Source: JOPF133 sp052144935 (lineage in GTDB: Bacteria > Acidobacteriota > Terriglobia > Bryobacterales > Bryobacteraceae). From it: 16,178 nucleotides of DNA. The position numbers were made by a program, and so were the translations under genes. The notes below the pieces were generated by a model. It was given only the letters and a program-made list of their open reading frames with translations. It was not told the DNA's origin and searched no databases. Every line of letters starts with the position of its first letter. Position 1 is the first letter of the stretch. Positions 1 through 7,440 of the stretch are shown piece after piece. The stretch spans positions 1 to 16,178 of the forward strand of contig JBKQPR010000033.1 in NCBI GenBank assembly GCA_052144935.1, given 5' to 3'.

Positions 1-303
1 TCGCCGTGGTACCGGTATTTTCTGACTTACGATCCGGCGCCGGCATTGCGCAAGGTGACCTGCCCGGTGCTGGCGATCAACGGCGAAAAAGACACGCAAG
101 TGCCTCCCAAACTGAACCTGCCGGCCATCCGGAAAGCGCTTGAGGATGGCGGCAACAAACACTTCGAGGTAGTCGAGTTAACGGGTCTCAACCACCTATT
201 CCAGACGGCTAAGACGGGAGCGGTGAATGAGTACGCCCAGGTCGAAGAGACGATCGCGCCGGCGGCGCTGGAAAAGATGGCCGGCTGGATTTTGAAGCAG
301 TAG
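1..303 (+). CDS. Alpha/beta hydrolase, C-terminal part (5' truncated)
   Basis: The reading frame is open from the first base and stops with TAG at 301-303, so only the last 100 residues are present. The segment LAINGEKDTQVPP has the form that carries the acid residue of an alpha/beta hydrolase (Asp in GEKD). LTGLNHLFQ has the form that carries the catalytic histidine, about 40 residues later. Both the spacing and the closing helix (ALEKMAGWILKQ) fit the end of a dienelactone-hydrolase or acyl-peptidase-like fold. The nucleophile serine and oxyanion region lie outside the window, so substrate and signal peptide cannot be judged. It converges on the PPK2 pair, with 84 bases between the two stop codons. 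Family assignment is good; specific function is unknown. Confidence 0.85.
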   Translation, partial: SPWYRYFLTYDPAPALRKVTCPVLAINGEKDTQVPPKLNLPAIRKALEDGGNKHFEVVELTGLNHLFQTAKTGAVNEYAQVEETIAPAALEKMAGWILKQ

Positions 304-318
304 ATGGGCGTATCCCGC

Positions 319-332
319 CAGCTTAGAAGCTG
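319..332. other. Short hairpin in convergent gap
   Basis: CAGCT-TAGA-AGCTG is a perfect 5-bp stem with a 4-base loop, 16 bases after the hydrolase stop codon. It has no T tract on either strand, so I do not call it a rho-independent terminator. It could contribute to 3' end formation in the 84-base convergent gap, but it may be chance. Confidence 0.2.
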
Positions 333-387
333 ATTCATGCCGGTAAGCTCGCCGCGGCCGGCCAGCCTCAATGGAAGGAAAACCTGT

Positions 388-1182
388 TTACCTGATTTCC
401 GGCTTTGACTTGCCGTGTGTGGCCGGCTTGGCGGCTTTCTTCGCGGATCCTCGCTTTAGCGGGTCCGCCGGTTTGTATTCCAGTTCCGCCGAGAGTATCT
501 CCACGAGTCTCGACAGCGTTTTCACGCGCGCCCAGTATTTGTCGTTTCCCTCCACCAGACACCAGGGCGCGCTCTTGGTGCTCGTCTTCACCAGCATTTC
601 TTCGACTGCCTCCTCGTAGACACTCCACTTCTGGCGGTTCCGCCAGTCCTCCTCCGTCAGCTTCCAGGCTTTGTAGCCGATCGCCTTACGCTCCTCGAAC
701 CGCCGGAACTGCTCCTCCTGGGAGATGTGGATCCAGAACTTCGCCAGAATCACCCCGAATTCCCGCAACTGGCGCTCAAACGAGTTGATCTCCTTGAAGG
801 CCCGCTTCCATTCCTCTTCCCTGGCGAACCCCTCCACCCGTTCCACCAGCACCCGGCCGTACCAGGACCGATCGAAGATGGCGATCTGCCCGCGCTCCGG
901 AAGCCGGCGCCAGAAGCGGTACAGGTAATGGCGTGTCTTGTCCTCGCCCTGCGGCGCGGCGATCGGGTAGACCACGTAGCCGCGGGGGTCCAATTTCTCG
1001 GTGATCCGCTTGATCGCGCCGCCCTTGCCTCCAGCGTCCCATCCCTCGAATACGACTACGACTGGCCGCTTCCGCAAATAGATCTGGTATCCCAACTCGC
1101 GAAGCTGAATCTGCCGCCGCGTTACTTCGCGCACGTAGGCGTCACGATCGAGCGCTCGGGTCAGGTCGATGGTCTCCAACAT
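388..1182 (-). CDS. PPK2-family polyphosphate kinase (second of tandem pair)
   Basis: This is a 264-residue single-domain PPK2 enzyme, a family that transfers phosphate between polyphosphate and nucleotides. The Walker A motif GWDAGGKGGA is at residues 47-56 and Walker B IFDRSWYGR at 102-110 (Asp104), followed by the Arg/Lys-rich lid. Near the C-terminus APWCLVEGNDKYWAR matches the end of PPK2 domains. The tail is Lys/Ala-rich and probably disordered. The frame is open 52 codons further upstream, but that part lies inside the preceding gene. The ATG at 1182 is preceded by GGAGGAGG, aligns with the paralogue's start, and overlaps its stop as TGATG, which suggests translational coupling. Whether it uses AMP, ADP or GDP cannot be told from sequence by eye. 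Confidence 0.93.
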   Translation of the reverse strand: MLETIDLTRALDRDAYVREVTRRQIQLRELGYQIYLRKRPVVVVFEGWDAGGKGGAIKRITEKLDPRGYVVYPIAAPQGEDKTRHYLYRFWRRLPERGQIAIFDRSWYGRVLVERVEGFAREEEWKRAFKEINSFERQLREFGVILAKFWIHISQEEQFRRFEERKAIGYKAWKLTEEDWRNRQKWSVYEEAVEEMLVKTSTKSAPWCLVEGNDKYWARVKTLSRLVEILSAELEYKPADPLKRGSAKKAAKPATHGKSKPEIR

Positions 1183-1982
1183 CAGAGTCCTCCTCCACCC
1201 AGGGATTCCATCGCCTCCCGCAATGCCGCGTCTTTGGCCGCTGCGCCCTTCACCTCGACCCTGGGCGGCGCGTTCGCCCCGAGGCGCTTTTCCATGGCTG
1301 TGATAATCGTCTCGAAGATCCTCTTTCGCGCCAGCCATTTCGACGTGGCTTCCACGATCGTCCAGGGCGCGAATTCAGACTCAGTCCATTCGAGCATCTC
1401 CTCGGTTGCGCTCAGGTATTCGCCGTACTTCTTGTGGCGGGCCCAGTCGGCATCCGTCACGCGCCAGGCTTCCAGGGGGTCCTTTTCGATGGCCTGGAAC
1501 CGTTCCTTCTGCTCTTTCTTATTGATGTGCAGGAAGAACTTCAGGATGGCGGCGCCGTCGTCGGATAGCATGCGCTCGAACTCGACGATGTCGCGGTATG
1601 CGTCACGCCACACCTTCTCCGGGACGGTCCGCTCCACGCGATCCTCCAGCACGCGGCCGTACCAACTATGGTCGAAGATCACCATCTCGCCCCGGTCGGG
1701 GACTTTCAGCCAGAAGCGCCACAACCACGGGCGTTGCTGCTCGTAGGTGCGGGCTGCGGTGATGGGGTACAGCTTGAATCCGCGGGGGTCGAGCCGTTGC
1801 GTCAGGGCGGAAATGGCCGTTCCTTTGCCGGCGGCGTCCCACCCCTCGAATACGATCACGGTCGGTATGCCGTGTTCCCAACAGGCCTTCTCCAAATCGT
1901 ACAGGCGCTGCTGCAAGCCCGGCAGAGCGAGTCGGTAATCCTCGCGCGAGAGTCTCTTCTTCAAATTGATGTTTTCCAGCAT
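1182..1982 (-). CDS. PPK2-family polyphosphate kinase (first of tandem pair)
   Basis: This 266-residue paralogue precedes the gene at 388-1182. It aligns to it without gaps through residue 107: both start MLE-I-L, both have Walker A at 47-55 (here GWDAAGKGT), and both have Walker B with Asp104 (VIFDHSWYGR). Later FAPWTIVEATSKWLARKR matches the domain end. The last 25 residues are an Ala/Gly-rich extension with no motif. The two proteins together (530 residues) are close to the length of the fused two-domain polyphosphate:AMP phosphotransferases (class II PPK2), so they may form the split equivalent. The start has no strong ribosome binding site, but the conserved N-terminus supports it. Catalytic motifs look intact in both copies. 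Confidence 0.93.
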   Translation of the reverse strand: MLENINLKKRLSREDYRLALPGLQQRLYDLEKACWEHGIPTVIVFEGWDAAGKGTAISALTQRLDPRGFKLYPITAARTYEQQRPWLWRFWLKVPDRGEMVIFDHSWYGRVLEDRVERTVPEKVWRDAYRDIVEFERMLSDDGAAILKFFLHINKKEQKERFQAIEKDPLEAWRVTDADWARHKKYGEYLSATEEMLEWTESEFAPWTIVEATSKWLARKRIFETIITAMEKRLGANAPPRVEVKGAAAKDAALREAMESLGGGGL

Positions 1983-2009
1983 GGCGTCTGGATCAATTCT
2001 AGTGCACGG

Positions 2010-2249
2010 CTACACCCGGAAAGACGAGCCCGCCCGAAGCGTCGAAAGCAGCGGTCGCGGTCCAAACAGCACGAGCGCGCCGCCGGGGCGCACTCGGTGC
2101 ACGGAAGTCCAGCGGATGTGGGCATCTGGCAGGACTTGGGGGACTTCTGCTTTTTCCAGCTCATGGTCTTCATGAACTCCGAAATTCCGTACGGCGGGCT
2201 GCTGCATGGAACATATCGGTGCTAAGATAGCGTGCCATGGTACGAGCAA
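2010..2249 (-). pseudogene. Possible remnant, methyltransferase-like C-terminal fragment
   Basis: A minus-strand frame ending with TAG at 2010 has codons rich in third-position G/C between about 2175 and 2010, like the real genes here. The segment SVHRVRPGGALVLFGPRP resembles the RVLRPGG-strand region of class I SAM methyltransferases, but with a residue missing relative to the usual form. There is no SAM-binding GxGxG motif, and the upstream part runs into the start of the M14-like gene on the other strand. It sits in the 254-base divergent gap that must also hold promoters for the PPK2 pair and the 2237 gene. It is either a decayed fragment or a chance open frame. Confidence 0.22.
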
Positions 2250-3271
2250 TTTTAATGGCAGGGTTGCTGCCGTCTCTTGTGGGGGCAGCCGATTTCACCG
2301 TTGGCTCCGCGACCGCGCGCAGCGGGCAGAAGGCCACCGGGTATATCGGCGTGCCGGCGGGCGTGGATGCGGCCGCGAGCATCCCGGTGATGGTAGTCAA
2401 CGGCGCCAGACCTGGGCCGGTGCTGGCCCTGGTAGCCGGATCTCACGGCACCGAGTACGCGTCCATCCTTGCGCTGCAGAAATTGGCCCAGGCTGCCGAT
2501 ACGGCGGAGCTTTCGGGAACACTGATCATCGTGCCGCTGATCAACGTGCCATCGTTCGCGCAAAAGGTAACGCACTTGAATCCGGTGGATGGCAAGAATA
2601 TGAACCGCTTCTATCCGGGCAGGCCCGACGGCACACAGACCGAGCGCGTATCGTGGGCCATTGCCAAGCAGGTGGTGGAGAAGTGCGATTACCTGATCGA
2701 CCTGCATGGCGGCGATCTGGATGAGAACCTGCGGCGCTACGCCTACTGGGCCGCCACCGGGAAAGAGGCGCAGGACGCGGCGTCACGCGCCATGGTGCTG
2801 GCCTTCGGGCTCGACCACATCATCCTGCAGGACTTCCGGACGCCGGTTGCGCCGGGCGGCGCCGTGACCATCACACGCTTCGCGGCGGGGATCGGCAAAC
2901 CTTGCGTCACGGCGGAAGCGGGCCACGCCGGCGCCAGCGATGCGGACGATGTCGATTCGTTGATTCAGGGCTGCTGGAAGGTGGCGCGGCACCTGAAGAT
3001 GCTGTCCGGCCCGGTCTCCCCGGTGGAGCATCCGCTGTGGCTCTCGCGCGTTTCCATTATGACCAGCGAACTGGATGGCGTCTTCTATCCGCTGGTAGGC
3101 CCGGAGGCGTACGTGTCGCAGGGCATGAAGATCGGCTACGTCACCGATTATTTCGGCAAGAAGGTGTGGGACGCGACATCTCCGATCGCGGGCGTCGTGC
3201 TTTACATCGGCGCGTTGCCGTCGCTCAAGAAGGGCGACACGATCGCGCATATCGGGGAAATTGGGAACTAG
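2237..3271 (+). CDS. Secreted succinylglutamate desuccinylase/aspartoacylase-family zinc deacylase (M14-like)
   Basis: This 344-residue protein starts with a short hydrophobic signal peptide, probably cleaved after residue 17 or 18 (VGA-ADF), so it should act outside the cytoplasm. Zinc ligands fit the M14/AstE-AspA pattern: GSHGTE (His70, Glu73) and LIDLHGG (His157). NMNRFYPG (121-128) is the substrate-carboxylate arginine segment. EAGH (Glu227) is a good candidate for the catalytic glutamate. A beta-rich C-terminal domain (about 250-344) ends with a biotinyl/lipoyl-like turn typical of the family. Known members hydrolyse N-acyl amino acids or short peptides; the substrate here is unknown. 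The ribosome binding site is weak. The gene stands alone, with no arginine-catabolism genes beside it. Confidence 0.88.
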   Translation: MVRAILMAGLLPSLVGAADFTVGSATARSGQKATGYIGVPAGVDAAASIPVMVVNGARPGPVLALVAGSHGTEYASILALQKLAQAADTAELSGTLIIVPLINVPSFAQKVTHLNPVDGKNMNRFYPGRPDGTQTERVSWAIAKQVVEKCDYLIDLHGGDLDENLRRYAYWAATGKEAQDAASRAMVLAFGLDHIILQDFRTPVAPGGAVTITRFAAGIGKPCVTAEAGHAGASDADDVDSLIQGCWKVARHLKMLSGPVSPVEHPLWLSRVSIMTSELDGVFYPLVGPEAYVSQGMKIGYVTDYFGKKVWDATSPIAGVVLYIGALPSLKKGDTIAHIGEIGN

Positions 3272-3301
3272 GACATAACCGAAAAGCAGGCCGATATCGG
3301 A

Positions 3302-3317
3302 CAGGGGACCAGCCCTG
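3302..3317 (+). terminator. Weak terminator candidate after the deacylase
   Basis: About 30 bases after the stop of the 2237-3271 gene, CAGGG-(6 to 7 bases)-CCCTG can form a hairpin followed by GGTTGTTT. The T content is modest and the stem is only 5 bp. A separate perfect 10-bp palindrome CCGATATCGG lies just before it at 3291-3300. The position in a convergent gap is right for a terminator, but the signal is weak. Confidence 0.25.
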
Positions 3318-3330
3318 GTTGTTTCCAGCG

Positions 3331-3567
3331 TTATCCTGCCGGTTCAAGGTGGCTGCCTACACTCCGACCAATGGGACCGCGCAGATCGGCCTTTCCGTAC
3401 CCGTCAATCTTCTGCAGGAGTTCCGGCCCTGTATTCGCCGGAAGATACTGGGGCGCGGCGTCCCTCGCCAGATGGGCGATGCCCGCCAAAAAGGTGTCGA
3501 AGCCATTCGATAGAGGCCCGGATCGATGCCAAGATCCGCCGATCGTCTCGCTGGGCGGAGCCAGCAA
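3331..3567 (-). pseudogene. Coding-like fragment overlapping the 3' end of the HupE-like gene
   Basis: A frame different from that of the HupE-like gene stays open from 3567 to a TAA at 3331. It encodes a helix-rich stretch including FDTFLAGIAHLARDAAPQYL and GPELLQKIDGYGKADLRGPI. Third-position G/C is high in its first half, more gene-like than the overlapping HupE tail. It may be the true 3' part of the HupE-like gene displaced by a frameshift, or a remnant of a separate gene. I do not recognise a family. No convincing start codon with a ribosome binding site was found. Confidence 0.3.
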
Positions 3568-4903
3568 CCTGGTTCGGTGCTCTGTGCTCCCGGAATTTCG
3601 AGGTTATGGGGCCGGCCGCCGAAATAATGGAGACCAGCCACACCACGCCGGCCAGGAACACCATCACCATCAGCCAACGCAACGCGCCCGCCAACAGCGC
3701 GGCGCTCAACGCCGGCCACTCGAAGCGGAATTGGCCCAACCGGCCGGCGCGGTCCATCATCCAGTGCCACCCGGTATGCGCCACCAGCGCCGAAAGAACA
3801 ATGGTGCCCATCCGCTCTGCCACGGCGAACCGGAAGAAGGCCTCCAGCAACGGGATCAGAAACACCAACACCAGAAGCTGCCCCAGCTCGACTCCTATAT
3901 TGAAGGACAGCAGCGACGCCAGCAGGTGCGAGCCGGCAAACTGCATGGTCTGGCGCAGAGCGAACGAGAAACCAAAGCCGTGAACCAGCCCGAACCCGAA
4001 AGCGATCATCCAGCGACGCCCGGCCTGGCCGGCCCCCACGATATTCTCCAGCGCCATATATACGATGGAAGCCGCGATCAGCGTTTCGATGAGCGGCGGA
4101 AACCATAAAGCGTCCGGCCCCACGTTGTAAGCCGAGCCGATGAGCGTAATCGAGTGCGCCACGGTGAACGCCGTCACCACGGGAATGAGCGCGCGCAGGC
4201 GCCGGAGAGGGATCACCAGGCAAAACAGGAACAACAGGTGGTCGGTGCCGTCCAGGATGTGAAAGAAGCCCAGTTCGACGAACCGCAGCGCAGCCTGGTG
4301 CCACCGCGGATCGAGCCGCACCAGGCCCGGATCGCCCTCGAACTCGAACGCGCGAACCACTCCGGAGGGCGGCAGAAACCGTAGAGCGGTCACCACTCGC
4401 AGGCCCAGGTGCGACACGCGGGGGTGGATCGAGAACTCCGACCGGCCGGACTGAATGGGATACTCGAACAGCACGTCGAGCATCGCCTGGTTCCAGGGGA
4501 CGTCGAGCGAATCCGGCAGCCTGGCGCCGGTAACATGCGCCAGCGCCTGGTCATACGATGCGAACGATTGGTCCGATTCCAGTGACACGCGGGCCTCGAC
4601 AATGCGCGGCCGCGGCAGGCGGCGATGGCCTTCGTAGATCTCCAGGGGATCCGCGATCCACACGGTGGCCCCGTCACGGAGCGAGGCGTCTACCCGCGCC
4701 AGATCCAAATAACCTGGGCCGCGCAGCGGAAATTCGACGTCGCGCATAGCTTTGAGCGGCGCCCGCACCAGCAGGCGCAGCCGCCCGCCCGCGGGCTTGA
4801 AGAACGCCTGCACGGTCACATCGTTGGGAATGTCATGGGCGGCCGCGAATTGTGGCAGCGCCAGCAGCAGCGCCGCCAGAGGCTGGAGGAATTTATGAGG
4901 CAT
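3404..4903 (-). CDS. HupE/UreJ-like membrane protein with large periplasmic N-terminal domain
   Basis: The protein is 499 residues long. A signal peptide (residues 1-22, ending FAAAHD) leads to a roughly 185-residue beta-rich extracytoplasmic region. It is followed by multiple membrane segments between about 212 and 434. The motif HILDGTDH at 215-222 is the HX5DH signature of the HupE/UreJ family. Further histidines lie in VHGFGFSF and HTGWHW. HupE proteins are nickel permeases, but this long-N-terminus subtype is not well characterised and no hydrogenase or urease genes are nearby, so the metal is unproven. The ATG at 4903 is chosen over upstream starts because GAGGAG precedes it and the signal peptide follows. 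The last 65 residues look unlike the family and may result from a frameshift. Confidence 0.82.
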   Translation of the reverse strand: MPHKFLQPLAALLLALPQFAAAHDIPNDVTVQAFFKPAGGRLRLLVRAPLKAMRDVEFPLRGPGYLDLARVDASLRDGATVWIADPLEIYEGHRRLPRPRIVEARVSLESDQSFASYDQALAHVTGARLPDSLDVPWNQAMLDVLFEYPIQSGRSEFSIHPRVSHLGLRVVTALRFLPPSGVVRAFEFEGDPGLVRLDPRWHQAALRFVELGFFHILDGTDHLLFLFCLVIPLRRLRALIPVVTAFTVAHSITLIGSAYNVGPDALWFPPLIETLIAASIVYMALENIVGAGQAGRRWMIAFGFGLVHGFGFSFALRQTMQFAGSHLLASLLSFNIGVELGQLLVLVFLIPLLEAFFRFAVAERMGTIVLSALVAHTGWHWMMDRAGRLGQFRFEWPALSAALLAGALRWLMVMVFLAGVVWLVSIISAAGPITSKFREHRAPNQVAGSAQRDDRRILASIRASIEWLRHLFGGHRPSGEGRRAPVSSGEYRAGTPAED

Positions 4904-4961
4904 GGCTCCTCGAACACTGAATCGTGTATAGTAGCTTACATCCAAACGGTGGAGGTGCGGC
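4904..4961. promoter_or_regulatory. Short divergent intergenic region between hupE-like and NHL genes
   Basis: Only 58 bases separate the divergent starts, so both promoters must sit here or extend into the coding regions. It is the most A/T-rich spot nearby, with TATAGT at 4927-4932 resembling a -10 element for the plus-strand gene. No matching -35 hexamer is evident. Ribosome binding sites lie at both edges (GGTGGAGGTG before 4962; GAGGAG on the minus strand before 4903). Such close divergence suggests the two genes may be co-regulated; that is inference. Confidence 0.35.
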
Positions 4962-6137
4962 ATGCGACGTAATGTATCGATTGGCGCGTTTTGGATCACG
5001 CTCCTGGCGGCGCTCGGAACCGGATCGGCGATACTCTCCCAGAAGGCCCGGGTGGAGGCCGCGGGCGTGCAGGCGCCCAGGTTTGAAGTCGACCCGATGT
5101 GGCCCAAACCGCTGCCGAATCACTGGCTCATCGGCATGACCATCGGCGTCGCCGTGGATGCCCAGGATCACATTTGGATCATCCATCGGGGCGCTTCGCT
5201 CGAACCCAAGGAAGTGTATGCCACCACCAACCCTCCCGCCGCGGAGTGTTGCGCGCCCGCCCCGCCAGTGCTCGAATTCGATCAGGCGGGCAACCTGCTC
5301 CGCCATTGGGGCGGCCCTGGCAATGGCTACGACTGGCCGGATTCCAACCACGGTATCACCATCGATTACAAGGGTGACGTTTGGATTGGCGGGAATGGGG
5401 CGGGCAACAACCAGGTGCTGAAATTCACGCAGGATGGAAAATTCCTGATGCAGATCGGCCACCCCAAGGCCAGCAAGGGCAGCAACGACACGGAGAACCT
5501 CAACCGCCCGGCCAAGACGTTTGTCGACCCGCTCACCAATGAGCTCTACGTCGCCGATGGCTACGGCAATCGCCGCGTCATCGTGTACGACGCCGAAACC
5601 GGCCAGTACAAGCGGCACTGGGGCGCATACGGCCACAAGCCCGACGATACCAACCTGGGTCCCTATAATCCCGAAGCGCCGCCCGCCCAGCAGTTCCGCA
5701 ACCCGGTGCACTGCGCCGAACTCTCGAATGACGGCTTTTTGTACGTCTGCGATCGCGTGAACGACCGCATCCAGGTATTCAAGAAGGACGGCACTTTCGT
5801 GAAGGAAGTCTTCATCGCCAAAAACACGCGCGGCGACGGTTCCGTCTTTGACATCGCCTTCTCCAAAGATCCGCAGCAGAAATACATCTACCTGGCGGAT
5901 GGGTCGAACCAGAAAGTTTACGTGATTCTGCGCGAGACGCTGGAGATTCTGACCAGCTTCGGCGACGGGGGGCGCCAACCGGGCGAATTCTACGCCGTGC
6001 ACAGCATTGCCACCGATTCCAAAGGCAACATCTATACCACCGAGACCTACCGCGGCCAGCGCGTGCAAAGGTTCGTTTATAAGGGTCTGGCCGCGGTGAC
6101 CAGGAAAGACCAGGGCGTGGTGTGGCCCAAGAGATGA
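4962..6137 (+). CDS. Secreted NHL-repeat beta-propeller protein
   Basis: The protein has 391 residues. Residues 1-27 form a signal or membrane anchor (IGAFWITLLAALGTGSAIL). The rest is a series of propeller blades with the recurring pattern hydrophobic-D-x-x-G-x-hydrophobic-W/Y, for example VAVDAQDHIWIIH, ITIDYKGDVWIGG, KTFVDPLTNELYVADGYGNRR, LSNDGFLYVCDRVNDRIQVF and IATDSKGNIYTTE. These match NHL repeats of the peptidyl-alpha-hydroxyglycine lyase-like family. A short insert with a Cys-Cys pair (AAECCAPAPP) lies near residue 95. GGAGG sits 8 bases before the ATG. No catalytic role can be assigned; NHL propellers may bind ligands or act as lyases. It is transcribed away from the HupE-like gene. 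Confidence 0.9.
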   Translation: MRRNVSIGAFWITLLAALGTGSAILSQKARVEAAGVQAPRFEVDPMWPKPLPNHWLIGMTIGVAVDAQDHIWIIHRGASLEPKEVYATTNPPAAECCAPAPPVLEFDQAGNLLRHWGGPGNGYDWPDSNHGITIDYKGDVWIGGNGAGNNQVLKFTQDGKFLMQIGHPKASKGSNDTENLNRPAKTFVDPLTNELYVADGYGNRRVIVYDAETGQYKRHWGAYGHKPDDTNLGPYNPEAPPAQQFRNPVHCAELSNDGFLYVCDRVNDRIQVFKKDGTFVKEVFIAKNTRGDGSVFDIAFSKDPQQKYIYLADGSNQKVYVILRETLEILTSFGDGGRQPGEFYAVHSIATDSKGNIYTTETYRGQRVQRFVYKGLAAVTRKDQGVVWPKR

Positions 6138-6220
6138 CGACGCGGCGGCCGGTTGGCGCGCGGCCGTCTACAGGTGGATGATGCAACGGCCGGCGTGGCC
6201 AGCGATCGGGGAAGCCGGCG

Positions 6221-6265
6221 CCGCGCGGCCTATCGGCGGGCTGCCGGCCATTTTACCGGCTTGGC
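6221..6265. repeat. Interspersed repeat copy A in convergent gap
   Basis: This 45-base sequence recurs at 9781-9826 with three mismatches and one single-base indel. The best-conserved core is CGGCGGGCTGC followed by CGGCCATTTTACCGGCTTGGC. It contains a small hairpin GCCGG-CCATTTTA-CCGGC. Flanking bases are unrelated between copies, so the match has sharp edges. This copy lies between the stop codons of the NHL gene (6137) and the aminotransferase gene (6319). Confidence 0.7.
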
Positions 6266-6318
6266 GTGGCCCGCGCAGGGCGCCCCGGTCTCTTCGTCTC
6301 TTCGGGCAGTCGCGGAAT

Positions 6319-7440
6319 TCATGCGGTCCTGTCCCATTCCAGGGTCTTTCCGATCACGTAGTCTACTTCCTCCGCCGTCAACTCGGGGAACATGGGCAAC
6401 GAGATGCAGCAGGCCGTGTTGCGCTCGGCGTTCGGGATGGGACCGGCGATGCGCGCCTGCTTGCCCCACGGATAGCCTTCCTGCTGGTGAATCGCGATCG
6501 GGTAGTGACACTTCGCGTCAACGCCGCTTTGGTTCAGGAAGTCCAATAGCCGGTCACGCTGGTCCGCCTGCCGGGTCTCGATGACATACAGATGAAAGAC
6601 GTGGCGATAGCCGGGCGTCTCGAAAGGCAGCGTGGTGTTGCGCGCATCCTTCAGGCAGGCTGAATACCGGGCCGCCCACTTCCGCCGCAGGTCGTTCCAG
6701 CCATCAATGGCTTTCAGCTTGGCGCTCAGCACGCCGGCGTGGATATCGTCCAGGCGGCTGTTGTATCCCATGCTGTGGCACGACCGCTTGTCCGACCCGT
6801 GATTGCGCAGCTTGCGGACGGTGCGGTCCACATCCGCCCGATTGGTGACTACCGCGCCACCATCGCCAAACGTGCCCAGGTTCTTTTGAATGATGAAACT
6901 GGTGCACACCGCGTCGCTCAGCTCGCCGATGCGGAAGCCATCGCCATGCGCTCCGATGCCCTGGGCGTTGTCTTCGATCACCAACAGGTTGTACTGGTCG
7001 GCGATCCGGCGAATCGCCTTCATGTCCGCGCATTGCCCGTATAGATGCACGGGCACCAGGGCCTTGGTCCGCGGCGTAATGGCAGCTTCGATCTTGGACG
7101 GGTCGATACAATTCGTGCGCGGGTCCGAGTCCACGAACACGGCCGTGGCATTGGCTACCCAGATGGCTTCGGCGGTCGCGAAGAACGTGTTGGGGGTGGT
7201 GATACACTCATCGCCAGGACCGATGCCCAACGCCAGGAACGTAAGCCACAGCGCATCGGTTCCGTTGCCCACGCCCACCGCATATTTCATACCGTGATAC
7301 GCGGCGAATGCTTGTTCGAACCGCTTGAGCATCGGCCCCATCACGTACTGACCGCTCTCCAGAACCTCCCGGATATTGGCGTCGATTTCATGCCGAATGC
7401 CTTGATACTGCTTCACATGACCATAGAACGGAACCTTCAT
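6319..7440 (-). CDS. DegT/DnrJ/EryC1/StrS-family PLP-dependent aminotransferase
   Basis: This 373-residue protein matches sugar-nucleotide aminotransferases of fold type I. Visible motifs are GVGNGTDAL (56-64, phosphate-binding), TTPNTFFAT (81-89), VHLYGQCADM (131-140), LLVIEDNAQGIGA (Asp157, pyridine-nitrogen partner) and QKNLGTFGDGGAV with the Schiff-base Lys186. It ends with PMFPELTAEEVDYVI, the usual closing helix. Homologues make amino sugars such as 3-amino-3,6-dideoxyhexoses for surface polysaccharides or antibiotics. No sugar-nucleotide dehydratase or glycosyltransferase is nearby, so it is an orphan. The ATG at 7440 is preceded by AAGGAG at 10 bases; an upstream in-frame start has no such site. 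The SFIIQK lead-in to the lysine is less common than SFxPxK. Confidence 0.93.
   Translation of the reverse strand: MKVPFYGHVKQYQGIRHEIDANIREVLESGQYVMGPMLKRFEQAFAAYHGMKYAVGVGNGTDALWLTFLALGIGPGDECITTPNTFFATAEAIWVANATAVFVDSDPRTNCIDPSKIEAAITPRTKALVPVHLYGQCADMKAIRRIADQYNLLVIEDNAQGIGAHGDGFRIGELSDAVCTSFIIQKNLGTFGDGGAVVTNRADVDRTVRKLRNHGSDKRSCHSMGYNSRLDDIHAGVLSAKLKAIDGWNDLRRKWAARYSACLKDARNTTLPFETPGYRHVFHLYVIETRQADQRDRLLDFLNQSGVDAKCHYPIAIHQQEGYPWGKQARIAGPIPNAERNTACCISLPMFPELTAEEVDYVIGKTLEWDRTA

Noticed and set aside
1183..1338. Longer start of the second PPK2 gene at 1338
   Set aside because: The extra 52 residues lie inside the preceding PPK2 gene and have no PPK2 similarity, while the ATG at 1182 has a strong ribosome binding site and matches the paralogue's start.
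4893..6068. A 391-codon minus-strand open frame opposite the NHL gene
   Set aside because: It mirrors the NHL propeller gene codon by codon and shows no independent motif; the plus strand has the signal peptide, the repeats and the ribosome binding site.
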